A stretch of DNA of 64,000 nt from the NCBI GenBank assembly GCA_949288585.1, contig CASEKR010000017.1, positions 1 through 64,000 on the forward strand. Reading direction: 5' to 3'. Position numbers and translations under genes: made by a program. Shown here one piece after another: positions 42,879 through 51,398 of the stretch. The notes under the pieces were generated by a model. It saw only the letters and a list, made by a program, of their open reading frames with translations, did not search any database and was not told where the DNA came from. The DNA comes from an uncultured Bacteroides sp. GTDB lineage: Bacteria; Bacteroidota; Bacteroidia; Bacteroidales; Bacteroidaceae. The stretch's first letter is position 1. The number at the start of each line of letters is the position of its first letter.

Positions 42879-43913
42879 ATGCAGAAACAATCCCTTTTAG
42901 GTATGACGCTTGCCGAACTGCGGGCGGTAGTGAAAGAACTGGGCATGCCTGGCTTTTCCGCCGGGCAGATTGCTTCGTGGCTTTACGGCAAGCAGGTGTC
43001 GTCGGTGGACGAGATGACGAATTTGTCGCTGAAACACCGCGCCTTGTTGTCGGAACGCTATGATGTGGGGCGGGAAGCGCCAATGGATGCCATGCGTTCT
43101 GTGGACGGTACGGTGAAGTATCTCTACCGGGCGGGCGAAGGTCATTTCGTGGAGGCTGTCTATATTCCGGACAACGACCGCGCCACGCTGTGCGTGTCGT
43201 CGCAGGTGGGCTGCAAGATGCATTGCCAGTTCTGCATGACTGGCCGGCAGGGCTTCTCCGCGAACCTGACGGCCGGGCAAATTATCAATCAAATTCTGTC
43301 GTTGCCCGAATGCGGCCGCCTGACCAACGTCGTCATGATGGGCATGGGCGAACCTTTGGACAACCTGGACGAGGTGCTGAAAGTGCTGGACATCCTGACC
43401 GCCCCCTATGGCTTTGGCTGGAGCCCCAAGCGCATCACGTTGTCGACCGTCGGGCTGCGCAAGGGCTTGCGCCGCTACCTGCAGGAGACGGACTGCCACC
43501 TAGCTGTCAGCCTGCATTCGCCCGTACCGGCGCAACGGGCTGCGTTAATGCCGGCCGAGCGGGCTTTTCCCATCACGGACATCGTGGACGAACTGCGGCA
43601 GTACGACTTCAGCAAGCAGCGCCGCCTGTCTTTCGAATACATCCTGTTCAAGGGCGTCAACGACTCGGTGGCTCATGCGAAGGAATTGCTGAAACTGTTG
43701 CGCGGGCTCGACTGCCGCATCAACCTTATCCGTTTCCATGCCATCCCGGGTGCGGGCCTGGAGGGATGCAGCCCCGAAGAGATGACGGCTTTCCGTGATT
43801 ACCTGACCTCGCACGGGCTGTTCACTACCATACGCGCCTCGAGGGGCGAGGACATCTTTGCGGCTTGCGGCATGTTGTCTACGGCGAAGATGGAAGAAAA
43901 AAATGGGAATTAA
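42879..43913 (+). CDS. rlmN: 23S rRNA/tRNA adenine C2-methyltransferase RlmN
   Basis: A 344-residue radical SAM enzyme methylating A2503 of 23S rRNA and A37 of some tRNAs. The cluster motif is CKMHCQFCMTG (CxxxCxxC) near residue 110. GMGEPLDN, TLSTVGL and the C-terminal AACGML, with the second catalytic Cys, are intact. An adjacent arrangement FEYILFKGVNDS is normal for the family. The start at 42879 gives the standard length. It is probably transcribed from the TACCTTTG box upstream. Confidence 0.97.
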   Translation: MQKQSLLGMTLAELRAVVKELGMPGFSAGQIASWLYGKQVSSVDEMTNLSLKHRALLSERYDVGREAPMDAMRSVDGTVKYLYRAGEGHFVEAVYIPDNDRATLCVSSQVGCKMHCQFCMTGRQGFSANLTAGQIINQILSLPECGRLTNVVMMGMGEPLDNLDEVLKVLDILTAPYGFGWSPKRITLSTVGLRKGLRRYLQETDCHLAVSLHSPVPAQRAALMPAERAFPITDIVDELRQYDFSKQRRLSFEYILFKGVNDSVAHAKELLKLLRGLDCRINLIRFHAIPGAGLEGCSPEEMTAFRDYLTSHGLFTTIRASRGEDIFAACGMLSTAKMEEKNGN

Positions 43914-44040
43914 TATAAATTATCACTGCCATTGTGGCAGATGTACCGCATTCTTCGTAATTTCGCCTGCTTGCCTTTGAGGGGGCGTTGCGCGCAAGCG
44001 TGGAAGGAATGGTACTAACGCATTAAATAAATAACCGGAG

Positions 44041-45132
44041 ATGGAAGAAAACAAGATAAAAATAGGAATAACGCAAGGCGATATAAACGGAGTAGGGTAT
44101 GAGGTGATTCTGAAGACATTCGCCGACCCAGTCATGTTCGAACTGTGCACCCCGGTGGTCTACGGCTCGCCCAAGGTGGCCGCCTACCATCGCAAGTCGC
44201 TCGACCTGCCCACCAATTTCAGCATTGTCTCTTCGGCAGCCGAGGCCGCCGAAGGGCGGCTGAGCGTGGTGAACTGCACGAACGACGAGGCGAAGGTGGA
44301 GTTTTCTAAGGCCGACCCCGAAGCGGGGAAGGCAGCCTTGGATGCGCTGGAAACGGCGATGGAGGAGTATCGCAAGGGGCTGATAGACGCCATCGTGACC
44401 GCCCCCATCAACAAGCACACCATCCAGTCGGAGCAGTTCGCCTTCCCGGGCCACACTGAATACATTGAGCAACGGTTGGGCGACGGCGCGAAAGCGCTGA
44501 TGATACTGATGAAGGGTGACCTGCGCGTCGCGTTGGCGACGGGTCACGTCCCCGTCAACCGGATAGCTCCCACGCTCACCCAGGAACTGCTGAAGGAGAA
44601 ACTGGCCATATTCCACCGTTCGCTGAAGCAAGACTTCGGCATCAGCGCCCCGCGCATCGCGGTCTTCTCGCTGAACCCCCACGCCGGGGACGGCGGCCTG
44701 CTGGGGACGGAAGAGGAAGAAGTGATTATCCCCGCCCTGAAAGAAATGAGCGCCAAGGGCATCCTGTGCTATGGACCTTATCCGGCTGACGGGTTCATGG
44801 GTTCCGGCAACTTCACCCGTTTCGACGGCATCCTGGCCATGTATCACGACCAGGGCCTGGCTCCGTTCAAGGCGTTGGCGATGGATGAAGGCGTGAACTT
44901 CACAGCGGGTCTGCCGGTGGTGCGGACTTCCCCGGCCCACGGAACGGCTTACGACATTGCCGGCAAGGGCATCGCCTCGGAAGACTCCTTCCGCCAGGCC
45001 GTTTACGTCGCCATCGACGTCTTCCGCAACCGTCAGCGCGCCAAGGCAGCCGCAGCCAACCCCTTGCGCAAGCAGTATTACGAGAAACGGGATGACAGCG
45101 ACAAACTGAAACTCGACGCGGAAAAAGATTGA
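44041..45132 (+). CDS. pdxA: 4-hydroxythreonine-4-phosphate dehydrogenase
   Basis: A 363-residue NAD-dependent enzyme of DXP-dependent pyridoxal phosphate synthesis. GDINGVGYE at the N-terminus, TAPINKHTIQ, FPGHTEY, SLNPHAGDGG, GPYPADGFM and MYHDQGLAPFK match the metal- and substrate-binding regions. The length is slightly above the 330 average because of a C-terminal charged tail. It leads the conserved run pdxA, sigma-54 activator, lptE, TPR protein, secG. A small hairpin CTGCC/GGCAG lies 100 bp upstream, without a T run. Confidence 0.96.
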   Translation: MEENKIKIGITQGDINGVGYEVILKTFADPVMFELCTPVVYGSPKVAAYHRKSLDLPTNFSIVSSAAEAAEGRLSVVNCTNDEAKVEFSKADPEAGKAALDALETAMEEYRKGLIDAIVTAPINKHTIQSEQFAFPGHTEYIEQRLGDGAKALMILMKGDLRVALATGHVPVNRIAPTLTQELLKEKLAIFHRSLKQDFGISAPRIAVFSLNPHAGDGGLLGTEEEEVIIPALKEMSAKGILCYGPYPADGFMGSGNFTRFDGILAMYHDQGLAPFKALAMDEGVNFTAGLPVVRTSPAHGTAYDIAGKGIASEDSFRQAVYVAIDVFRNRQRAKAAAANPLRKQYYEKRDDSDKLKLDAEKD

Positions 45133-45137
45133 AAGCT

Positions 45138-46379
45138 ATGACAAAAGCAGAAATACAGCAAGTCAAACTGCGCTTTGGCATCATCGGCAACAACGAAGGC
45201 CTGATGCGGGCCATTGATGTGGCTATCCAAGTGGCGCCGACCGACTTGTCCGTGCTCATCACCGGCGAGAGCGGCGTGGGAAAGGAAAGTTTCCCCCAGA
45301 TTATCCACCAATACAGCCGCCGCAAGCACGGGCAATACATTGCCGTCAACTGCGGTGCCATCCCGGAAGGAACCATCGACTCCGAACTCTTCGGGCACGA
45401 GAAGGGCGCCTTCACAGGCGCCATCGGCGAGCGGAAAGGCTATTTCGGCGAAGCCAACGGCGGAACCATCTTCCTGGACGAGGTGGGCGAATTGCCGTTG
45501 CCTACCCAGGCCCGCCTGCTTCGTGTGCTGGAGAGCGGCGAATTCATCAAAGTGGGCTCGTCCAAGGTGGAGAAGACCGACGTGCGCATCGTGGCCGCCA
45601 CCAACGTCAACCTGCGGCAGGCCATTGCCGACGGGCGCTTTCGCGAAGACCTGTATTATCGCCTGAACACGGTGCCTATCCAGATTCCGCCCCTGCGCGG
45701 ACGGGGCGAAGATGCGCTCCTCTTGTTCCGGAAGTTCGCTTCTGACTTTGCCGAGAAATATCACATGCCGGCCATCCAACTGACGGATGAGGCCAAGCAA
45801 GTGCTGCTGGCTTACTCCTGGCCGGGCAATGTGCGCCAGTTGAAGAACATCACGGAGCAGATATCCATCATCGAGACCAACCGCGACATTACAGCCCCCA
45901 TCTTGAGGAACTACCTGCCCGAACAGGAGAACGTCCAGCATCTGCCCGCCTTGGCGGGCCGGCGGGAGAAGAGTTTCGAGAGCGAACGCGAAATCCTGTA
46001 CCAGGTGTTGTTCGACATGCGGCAAGATGTGACCGAACTGAAGAAACTGGTGCACACCATCATGGCCGAACGGGAGAACGCCGCCGTGGGCAACAAGCCG
46101 ACCTATTACACAACTGCTCCTTCTGTCGTGCCCCAGCCGTTGGAGGCCAACGTGCCCACCATTATCCGACAGCCCGCAAAGCCCTCCGCAACCGTGGATG
46201 ATGATATCCAGGACACGGAAGAATACGTGGAAGAATCGTTGTCGCTGGACGATGTAGAGAAAGAAATGATACGTAAGGCGCTTGAGAAACATCACGGCAA
46301 GCGCAAAAGCGCCGCCCAGGATTTGAACATATCCGAGCGCACCCTGTATAGAAAGATTAAAGAATATGGTTTGGATTAA
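45138..46379 (+). CDS. sigma-54 interaction domain transcription activator
   Basis: A 413-residue protein with no receiver domain: it starts almost directly at the AAA+ domain. Walker A GESGVGKE near residue 45, the sigma-54 contact loop GAFTGA, Walker B TIFLDEVGELP and the arginine-finger region are intact. A Fis-type helix-turn-helix is at the C-terminus (KRKSAAQDLNISERTLYRKI). Without a sensory domain it may be constitutive or controlled by abundance. Start ATG at 45138 is preferred over an in-frame TTG. Its end overlaps lptE by 14 bp. Confidence 0.95.
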   Translation: MTKAEIQQVKLRFGIIGNNEGLMRAIDVAIQVAPTDLSVLITGESGVGKESFPQIIHQYSRRKHGQYIAVNCGAIPEGTIDSELFGHEKGAFTGAIGERKGYFGEANGGTIFLDEVGELPLPTQARLLRVLESGEFIKVGSSKVEKTDVRIVAATNVNLRQAIADGRFREDLYYRLNTVPIQIPPLRGRGEDALLLFRKFASDFAEKYHMPAIQLTDEAKQVLLAYSWPGNVRQLKNITEQISIIETNRDITAPILRNYLPEQENVQHLPALAGRREKSFESEREILYQVLFDMRQDVTELKKLVHTIMAERENAAVGNKPTYYTTAPSVVPQPLEANVPTIIRQPAKPSATVDDDIQDTEEYVEESLSLDDVEKEMIRKALEKHHGKRKSAAQDLNISERTLYRKIKEYGLD

Positions 46380-46890
46380 GAGAATAATACCGGCTGTCGC
46401 CTTGGGAATGCTACCGTTCCTGGTGACCTCCTGCAAAGTGCAAATGGGACTTGCGCCCATCAGTTCTATTGACTATTCGAAAGTGAAGACGGTTTCCATA
46501 GCCGAGTTCCAGAACCATGCGGAGTATGTCTACGCCCCTTTGGTCATTGAGTTCAATCAACGCCTGAAGGACATGTTCATCCAGCAGACCCGCCTGCAAC
46601 TGGTCAACTCGGGCGGCGACCTGGAGTTGGACGGGGAAATCACCGGCTACAACCAGTATAACCAGGGTGTGGACGCCAGCGGATACTCTTCGGAAGTGAA
46701 GCTGACGCTGACCGTCAACGTGCGCTATGTCAATAATACCAACCACGAAGAGGACTTCGAACAGCAGTTCTCTGCTTTCCAGACGTATGACGCCAACCAA
46801 CTCCTGACCGCCGTGCAGGACGAACTGATTACGCTGATGGTGAGGGATATTACGGAACAAATCTTTAACTCGACGGTAGCTAACTGGTAA
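46366..46890 (+). CDS. lptE: LptE-like LPS assembly lipoprotein
   Basis: A 174-residue lipoprotein with a signal ending in the lipobox VTSC, then a compact alpha/beta domain (VSIAEFQNHAEYVYAPL, LELDGEITGYNQYN). This is the Bacteroidetes LptE-like pattern. LptE plugs LptD and guides lipopolysaccharide to the cell surface. It overlaps the regulator gene by 14 bp and shares one base with the next gene. The function is inferred from family and the conserved position. Confidence 0.88.
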   Translation: MVWIKRIIPAVALGMLPFLVTSCKVQMGLAPISSIDYSKVKTVSIAEFQNHAEYVYAPLVIEFNQRLKDMFIQQTRLQLVNSGGDLELDGEITGYNQYNQGVDASGYSSEVKLTLTVNVRYVNNTNHEEDFEQQFSAFQTYDANQLLTAVQDELITLMVRDITEQIFNSTVANW

Positions 46891-47648
46891 TGGCTTTGGC
46901 ACTTTTGCAACAATGGATGAAGCATCCGGAACTTTTGGACCGAGAGACGCTGTCGGAACTGTGCGGGCTTTTGGACCGCTATCCCTATTTTCAGTCGGCG
47001 CGCTTGCTTTACTTGGAGAATCTGTATCTCTTGCACGATGCAAGCTGGGGCGACGAGTTGCGTAAAGCTGCTTTGTACGTGGCTGACCGGCGTATCCTGT
47101 TCCATCTGACGGAAGGCGGACGTTATGTGTTGCAACCGCAACATCATCCCGCATCCGGCAGGGACGTGGAAGAGCCGGGTGTTGACCGGACATTGGCGTT
47201 GATAGATGCTTTTCTGGCTAAGTCTCCGGACGAACAAGACCCCGTGCAACAGCCGGTTGGGTTGGACTACACCATGGACTACACCGCCTATCTGTTGCAA
47301 GAAGAGGCGGACGATGAGGGGAACGAGGAAACGCCCCAGTTGCGTGGCCATGAACTGATAGACGGGTTTATCCAGCAAAAATCGGAAGCTCCCTCCGAAA
47401 CCCATGAAGAAAACGGGGAGACGGTTGTGAGCGGGGCTGAACTAGTGGCTGTGGACGGCTCTGAAGAAGGTCTGGATGAAAGTTGTTTTACGGAAACTTT
47501 GGCTAAAATCTATATCAAACAGCACCGATATGAGAAGGCTCTTGAAATTATTAAAAAGTTAAGTTTGAATTATCCAAAAAAAAACGCTTACTTTGCAGAC
47601 CAAATCAGATTTTTGGAGAAATTGATTATTAACGCTAAATCAAAATAA
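46890..47648 (+). CDS. TPR-like hypothetical protein
   Basis: A 252-residue acidic protein. The N-terminal part (HPELLDRETLSELCGLLDRYP) and the C-terminal repeat (TLAKIYIKQHRYEKALEIIK) look like tetratricopeptide helices, with a low-complexity acidic middle. There is no signal peptide. The gene lies between lptE and secG, as is usual in Bacteroidales, with a one-base overlap to lptE. An A9 homopolymer sits in codons for YPKKN near the end and could slip. The function is unknown. Confidence 0.85.
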   Translation: MALALLQQWMKHPELLDRETLSELCGLLDRYPYFQSARLLYLENLYLLHDASWGDELRKAALYVADRRILFHLTEGGRYVLQPQHHPASGRDVEEPGVDRTLALIDAFLAKSPDEQDPVQQPVGLDYTMDYTAYLLQEEADDEGNEETPQLRGHELIDGFIQQKSEAPSETHEENGETVVSGAELVAVDGSEEGLDESCFTETLAKIYIKQHRYEKALEIIKKLSLNYPKKNAYFADQIRFLEKLIINAKSK

Positions 47649-47653
47649 CAAAA

Positions 47654-48007
47654 ATGTACGTACTATTAATTATCTTTATGCTGATTGCAGCTGTGTTGAT
47701 GTGCTTCATCGTGTTGATCCAGAACTCTAAAGGCGGAGGCCTGGCTTCGAGTTTCTCTTCGTCCAACCAAATTATGGGCGTGCGGAAGACGACCGATTTC
47801 CTGGAGAAAGCAACTTGGGGATTGGCTGCAGCCATGGTAGTGATAAGCATCGCTTCGGCCTATGTGTTGCCCACGACTTCTGCAAAGAGCGATGTGATTT
47901 TGGAACAGGCCCAACAGGAAGAGAGCACGAATCCTTATAACATGCCTCTCGGGACGAATGCACCGCAGGCCGAAATGCCGGCCGCACCGGCAGATTCTGC
48001 TAACTAA
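47654..48007 (+). CDS. secG: preprotein translocase subunit SecG
   Basis: A 117-residue protein with two transmembrane helices (about residues 2-22 and 52-75) and the central SecG motif QNSKGGGLASSFSSS followed by RKTTDFLEKATW. A C-terminal Ala/Pro-rich tail (NAPQAEMPAAPADSAN) extends beyond the usual length. SecG assists SecYE in protein export. It ends the pdxA-secG run with a strong terminator. Confidence 0.94.
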   Translation: MYVLLIIFMLIAAVLMCFIVLIQNSKGGGLASSFSSSNQIMGVRKTTDFLEKATWGLAAAMVVISIASAYVLPTTSAKSDVILEQAQQEESTNPYNMPLGTNAPQAEMPAAPADSAN

Positions 48008-48042
48008 GGAGGAGGCGTGCTGTCTTTAATGGAAAAAATAGA

Positions 48043-48079
48043 GAGGGTTGATGCCGCTGGTAGGCATCAACCCTCTTAT
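48043..48079 (+). terminator. terminator after secG
   Basis: GAGGGTTGATGCC and GGCATCAACCCTC pair perfectly over 13 bp, followed by a T-rich stretch. Confidence 0.87.
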
Positions 48080-48110
48080 TGTATATGTAAACTTTTAAGT
48101 GAAGAAGAAA

Positions 48111-49499
48111 ATGACAGAACAACTGAAACAGAAGTTGAATGATTCCAAGGCAACCCGTTGGGGGGCGTTGGCGATTGTCGCGTTTACGATGATGGCGGCG
48201 TATTATGTGAACGACGTGGTTGCGCCGCTGAAGTCGATGTTGGAAGTGGACCTGGGCTGGACAAGCTCAGATTTCGGCTTCTATACGGGCGGTTATAGTT
48301 TCTTGAATGTGTTTTTCCTGATGTTGATATGGGGCGGCCTGATTCTGGACCGTTTCGGCATCCGTTTCACGGGTAGGCTGGCTACCATATTGATGGTGCT
48401 GGGCACTGCCTTGGAATATTATGCCATGACTGCCTTGGCTGAACCGGGGGCGCAACTGTTTGGATATTCAGAGATGTTCGGCTATAAAGTCGGGGTGTTC
48501 ATGGCCTTTATTGGTTACTCCATCTTTGGGGTGGGCGCCGAGGTGGCCGGCATTACGGTGACGAAAATCATTGCCAAGTGGTTCCACGGCAAGGAATTGG
48601 CCACGGCCATGGGCGTACAGGTCGCTTTGGCTCGTATCGGTTCGCAGGCCGGGTATGCGGTAGCTATCCCGTTGGCCCGTTCGTTTGAAATCACGACTCC
48701 GGTCTTGGTGGGATTGGTGTTGCTGTTGGGCGGACTGATTGCCTTCTTCGTATTCGCGGTGATGGACCGGAAACTGGACAAACAACTGGAGGCGGAGTCT
48801 GTGGCTGCCGGCGGGACTGACCCGGCGGAGAAGTTCTCTTTCAAGGATGTGAAGAACATCTTGGTCAACCCGGGTTTCTGGTTGATTGCCTTGTTGTGCG
48901 TATTGTTCTATTCCTGTGTATTCCCTTTCCAGAAGTTTGCTTCCGAGTTCATGATTCTGAAGTATGGCATCAATGAAAACGTGGCCGGAACTTTCGCCGG
49001 GTTGCCTGCCTTGGGTGCCTTGTTCCTGACTCCTATTTTCGGCGGATATATTGACAAGCGTGGAAAGGCCGCTTCCATCATGCTGTTGGGTTCGGCCATG
49101 CTGATTGGGGTGCATTTCCTCTACGCTATTCCGGTTATTGATTATTGGCTGGTGGCCATCGTGCTGATGATTATACTTGGCATCGCTTTCTCCTTGGTGC
49201 CTTCGGCCATGTGGCCGGCTGTGGCCAAGATATTCCCGGTGAACCAGTTGGGTACGGCTTATGCGCTGATATTCTTCATCCAGAACATCGGTCTGTGGGG
49301 TATCCCGACCTTGATAGGCAAGGTGCTTGATGTTTATTGCATTGTCGGGCAGGACGAGACGGGTGGCAACATTTATGATTATACGGTTCCGATGTGCATC
49401 TTCACTGGCATTGCTTGCCTGTCGTTGTTGGTGGCTTTCCTGCTGAAGCGTGCCGACAGGAAGTATGGCTACCAGTTGGAAGAACCTAACATTCATTAA
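48111..49499 (+). CDS. MFS transporter
   Basis: A 462-residue transporter with about 12 transmembrane helices. The MFS loop motif LILDRFGIRFTGR lies near residue 85, and a second half-site GGYIDKRGKAASI is near residue 310. The substrate is unknown; the nitrate/oxalate-like or hexuronate-like MFS groups share this shape. Start ATG at 48111 is chosen over a GTG 12 bases upstream. It follows the secG terminator, so it is transcribed separately, and precedes a small PqqD-like gene by 19 bp. Confidence 0.88.
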   Translation: MTEQLKQKLNDSKATRWGALAIVAFTMMAAYYVNDVVAPLKSMLEVDLGWTSSDFGFYTGGYSFLNVFFLMLIWGGLILDRFGIRFTGRLATILMVLGTALEYYAMTALAEPGAQLFGYSEMFGYKVGVFMAFIGYSIFGVGAEVAGITVTKIIAKWFHGKELATAMGVQVALARIGSQAGYAVAIPLARSFEITTPVLVGLVLLLGGLIAFFVFAVMDRKLDKQLEAESVAAGGTDPAEKFSFKDVKNILVNPGFWLIALLCVLFYSCVFPFQKFASEFMILKYGINENVAGTFAGLPALGALFLTPIFGGYIDKRGKAASIMLLGSAMLIGVHFLYAIPVIDYWLVAIVLMIILGIAFSLVPSAMWPAVAKIFPVNQLGTAYALIFFIQNIGLWGIPTLIGKVLDVYCIVGQDETGGNIYDYTVPMCIFTGIACLSLLVAFLLKRADRKYGYQLEEPNIH

Positions 49500-49518
49500 G
49501 GAGCGTGACGCTGACGGG

Positions 49519-49869
49519 ATGAAACGTTCGTCGAGATTCAATCTGCTGGAGACTGTCCCGGTGCGCAGTGCGCACATCGTGACAGAGTGGGAGGGGGAGT
49601 GTGCTGTCTTGGCATACCCCCGTTTCAAGCGGGCGTGGGTGCGCCGTTTCTTCTTGCCCAAGGGCATGTCGCCTTTTATCCGTGTCCGTTTGGAAGAGCA
49701 TGGCACGGCGGTGTGGAACCTGATAGACGGGCGGCGCACGGCGGGTGAAATCGTGTCGTTGCTGTCTTCCCATTTCGAGGGGGAGCCTGGTTATGCTTCC
49801 CGTGTCACTGCCTATCTGATGCAGTTGCAGAAGGACGGGTTCATCCGTTTGCTGGCATCGCCGGTGTAG
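49519..49869 (+). CDS. PqqD-like peptide-recognition protein
   Basis: A 116-residue protein whose C-terminal half matches the PqqD/RRE fold: GTAVWNLIDGRRTAGEIVSLL and YLMQLQKDGFIRLL. Such domains bind leader peptides of ribosomally made peptides and present them to radical SAM enzymes. No radical SAM maturase or precursor peptide is visible beside it, so it is an orphan. Start MKRSSRFNLL at 49519. It could have another peptide-binding role. Confidence 0.84.
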   Translation: MKRSSRFNLLETVPVRSAHIVTEWEGECAVLAYPRFKRAWVRRFFLPKGMSPFIRVRLEEHGTAVWNLIDGRRTAGEIVSLLSSHFEGEPGYASRVTAYLMQLQKDGFIRLLASPV

Positions 49870-49885
49870 TCCGGCCAAGTATAAA

Positions 49886-49951
49886 CAAAAGAGGCACATC
49901 CAGCGTCGCCGGTTGGGATTCCGGACGCTGGATGTGCCTCTTTTGTTTTTT
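49886..49951. terminator. bidirectional terminator between the PqqD and DUF4831 genes
   Basis: AAAGAGGCACATCCAGCGTC pairs with GACGCTGGATGTGCCTCTTT over 20 bp. The following TTTTGTTTTTT ends the plus-strand message, and the facing ACAAAA on the other strand serves the convergent gene. Confidence 0.9.
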
Positions 49952-51035
49952 ATCGTTCTACCTTTATCAGCCCTCCGGTGGTGGTGTCGAACAGTACTTG
50001 GATGGTGGAGTTCTTGTTGAACAGCACGGCTGCCAGGTATTCGATGGTGCCGAACTGGGTGACGGGCGTTTCTGTCTTCAACAGGGTGTTGTTGCCTTGC
50101 CTGAGCGTGATTTGCGCGCGGCCCGGCACCCGGTAGGCCACGCCTTCCAGCCCGTCTTCTTTTTTCTTCTTTTTGTTTCCGGTTTCCGGTTCGGGCGCCG
50201 GTTGCGGCAGCGGGTTGAGGTTGGCTATGTCGAGGTAGTAAGGTTCTCCGGCCAGGTCGTCTTCATCCAGCAGGCCCAGCTTGCGTGAGAACCGGAAGAG
50301 CACCTTGCCTGTCATTTCGGCGGGGACTGCTTTGAGGTGGACAATTTCGGTCTCTTCGTCCGTGTGTCCGGTGAACAGTTCCGTCAGCGCGCGTTCTTGC
50401 AGTTCCAGGTTGTCCAGCATCAGTTTCAACTGGTTGCCGTCTTGCGGGGTGTTGTCTGCCTCGCCCCTTAGCAGGGCGTTGCGGCTTTCGCGTATGTTGT
50501 AGATTTCTTTGGCTATCAGTTCGGCCTGTTTGGCGGTCGAGTTGGCCAGGAGGATTTCTTCCGTCAGGAAGCGGCGCGGGTCGGGCAGGGGGGGCTTCTT
50601 GTCGGGTGCCGGTTCTTCGGCCTTTGCGGGTTTCTTGCCGCTGAAGGGGCGGTTGATGGAGCGCACGATGCCGTCTTCCGTCAGTTCCATGAGGGGGGCG
50701 ACGGTTTTGTCTTTCAGTTTCACGAAGTAGACCTGCTCCTTGTCCGGCACGCCCACCGTCTGCATCTGGATGTTGTCCAGCGTCCAGTATTCTATTTTTT
50801 CGCCCGATATGTTGTTCAGTTGCAGGTATTGCCCGGCGTATTGGCAAAGCCTGCCTGGGGTGTAGGTGTGTTTGGTCACTTCCAGGGTGAATCCTATTTC
50901 GGTTTTGGGCAGCATGTAGGTGACGCCGTAGTCTTTGCCGCGCATCACGCCTACGGTGACCTCGGTCTGAGCCATGCCCGGCAGGGTGGCAAGGGTGAGG
51001 AATGCTGTGGCCAACAGGCTGTTTTTCGAGTTCAT
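49950..51035 (-). CDS. DUF4831 family exported protein
   Basis: A 361-residue protein with a signal peptide (MNSKNSLLATAFLTLATLPG) and the DUF4831 start VGVMRGKDYGVTYMLPKTEI. The middle has a Lys/Pro-rich linker (KKPAKAEEPAPDKKPP), then a helical segment and a terminal beta region. The function is unknown; the family is specific to Bacteroidetes and probably periplasmic. It has its own -7 box and is divergent from the steroid reductase operon, sharing a gap that holds a 22-bp-period array. Confidence 0.86.
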   Translation of the reverse strand: MNSKNSLLATAFLTLATLPGMAQTEVTVGVMRGKDYGVTYMLPKTEIGFTLEVTKHTYTPGRLCQYAGQYLQLNNISGEKIEYWTLDNIQMQTVGVPDKEQVYFVKLKDKTVAPLMELTEDGIVRSINRPFSGKKPAKAEEPAPDKKPPLPDPRRFLTEEILLANSTAKQAELIAKEIYNIRESRNALLRGEADNTPQDGNQLKLMLDNLELQERALTELFTGHTDEETEIVHLKAVPAEMTGKVLFRFSRKLGLLDEDDLAGEPYYLDIANLNPLPQPAPEPETGNKKKKKEDGLEGVAYRVPGRAQITLRQGNNTLLKTETPVTQFGTIEYLAAVLFNKNSTIQVLFDTTTGGLIKVER

Positions 51036-51073
51036 TGTTTTCCTTTTATTAAGTTTCTGTATTTGTTCACAGA

Positions 51074-51081
51074 CAAAGTTA
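51074..51081 (-). promoter_or_regulatory. -7 box for the DUF4831 gene
   Basis: Minus-strand TAACTTTG, 38 bp upstream of the start. Confidence 0.6.
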
Positions 51082-51161
51082 GTCAACTTCTTGCTTGCGA
51101 GTATTCCTGTTTATGGTTTATTAACGAATACGATGCGCGCAGGTGTGCCGTCCCGTCCGGA

Positions 51162-51291
51162 TACCCCCGCCAGAAGGCTTGTGGAAGGGGGGTGTCCCGA
51201 GTGCACTCGGCGTTTGCACCGAGTTCGTCCGAAGCAAATGCCGAGTGCGTCCGGGGCAAATGCCGGATACGTCCGGGACAAACGCCGGGTG
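51162..51291. repeat. 22-bp-period array between DUF4831 and the steroid operon, with shared flank
   Basis: Four 22-bp units at 51204, 51226, 51248 and 51270. The last three start CGTCCG and contain GCAAATGCCG or ACAAACGCCG. The first is the dyad CACTCGG…CCGAGTT. The flank TACCCCCGCCAGAAGGC at 51162-51178 and a nearby GGGGGTGTC are also found beside the array at 4.8 kb. Confidence 0.9.
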
Positions 51292-51376
51292 CGCCCCCTT
51301 TCGCCTGTGATAAGAAATACGGTGTTTTGGGTGACTTTTTCCTGTCCGCAGGCGAGGTAATCCACCGTTTTTTGTG

Positions 51377-51384
51377 TACCTTTG
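51377..51384 (+). promoter_or_regulatory. -7 box for the steroid operon
   Basis: TACCTTTG, only 15 bp before the first ATG, implying a very short leader. Confidence 0.62.
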
Positions 51385-51398
51385 CCGCGTTTAATCCA

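Larger units (their letters stand above)
51036..51398. other. divergent gap upstream of the steroid operon
   Basis: No supported gene. It contains, from left to right, the DUF4831 -7 box, the shared flank, the 22-bp array, and the -7 box of the plus-strand operon. Confidence 0.6.
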
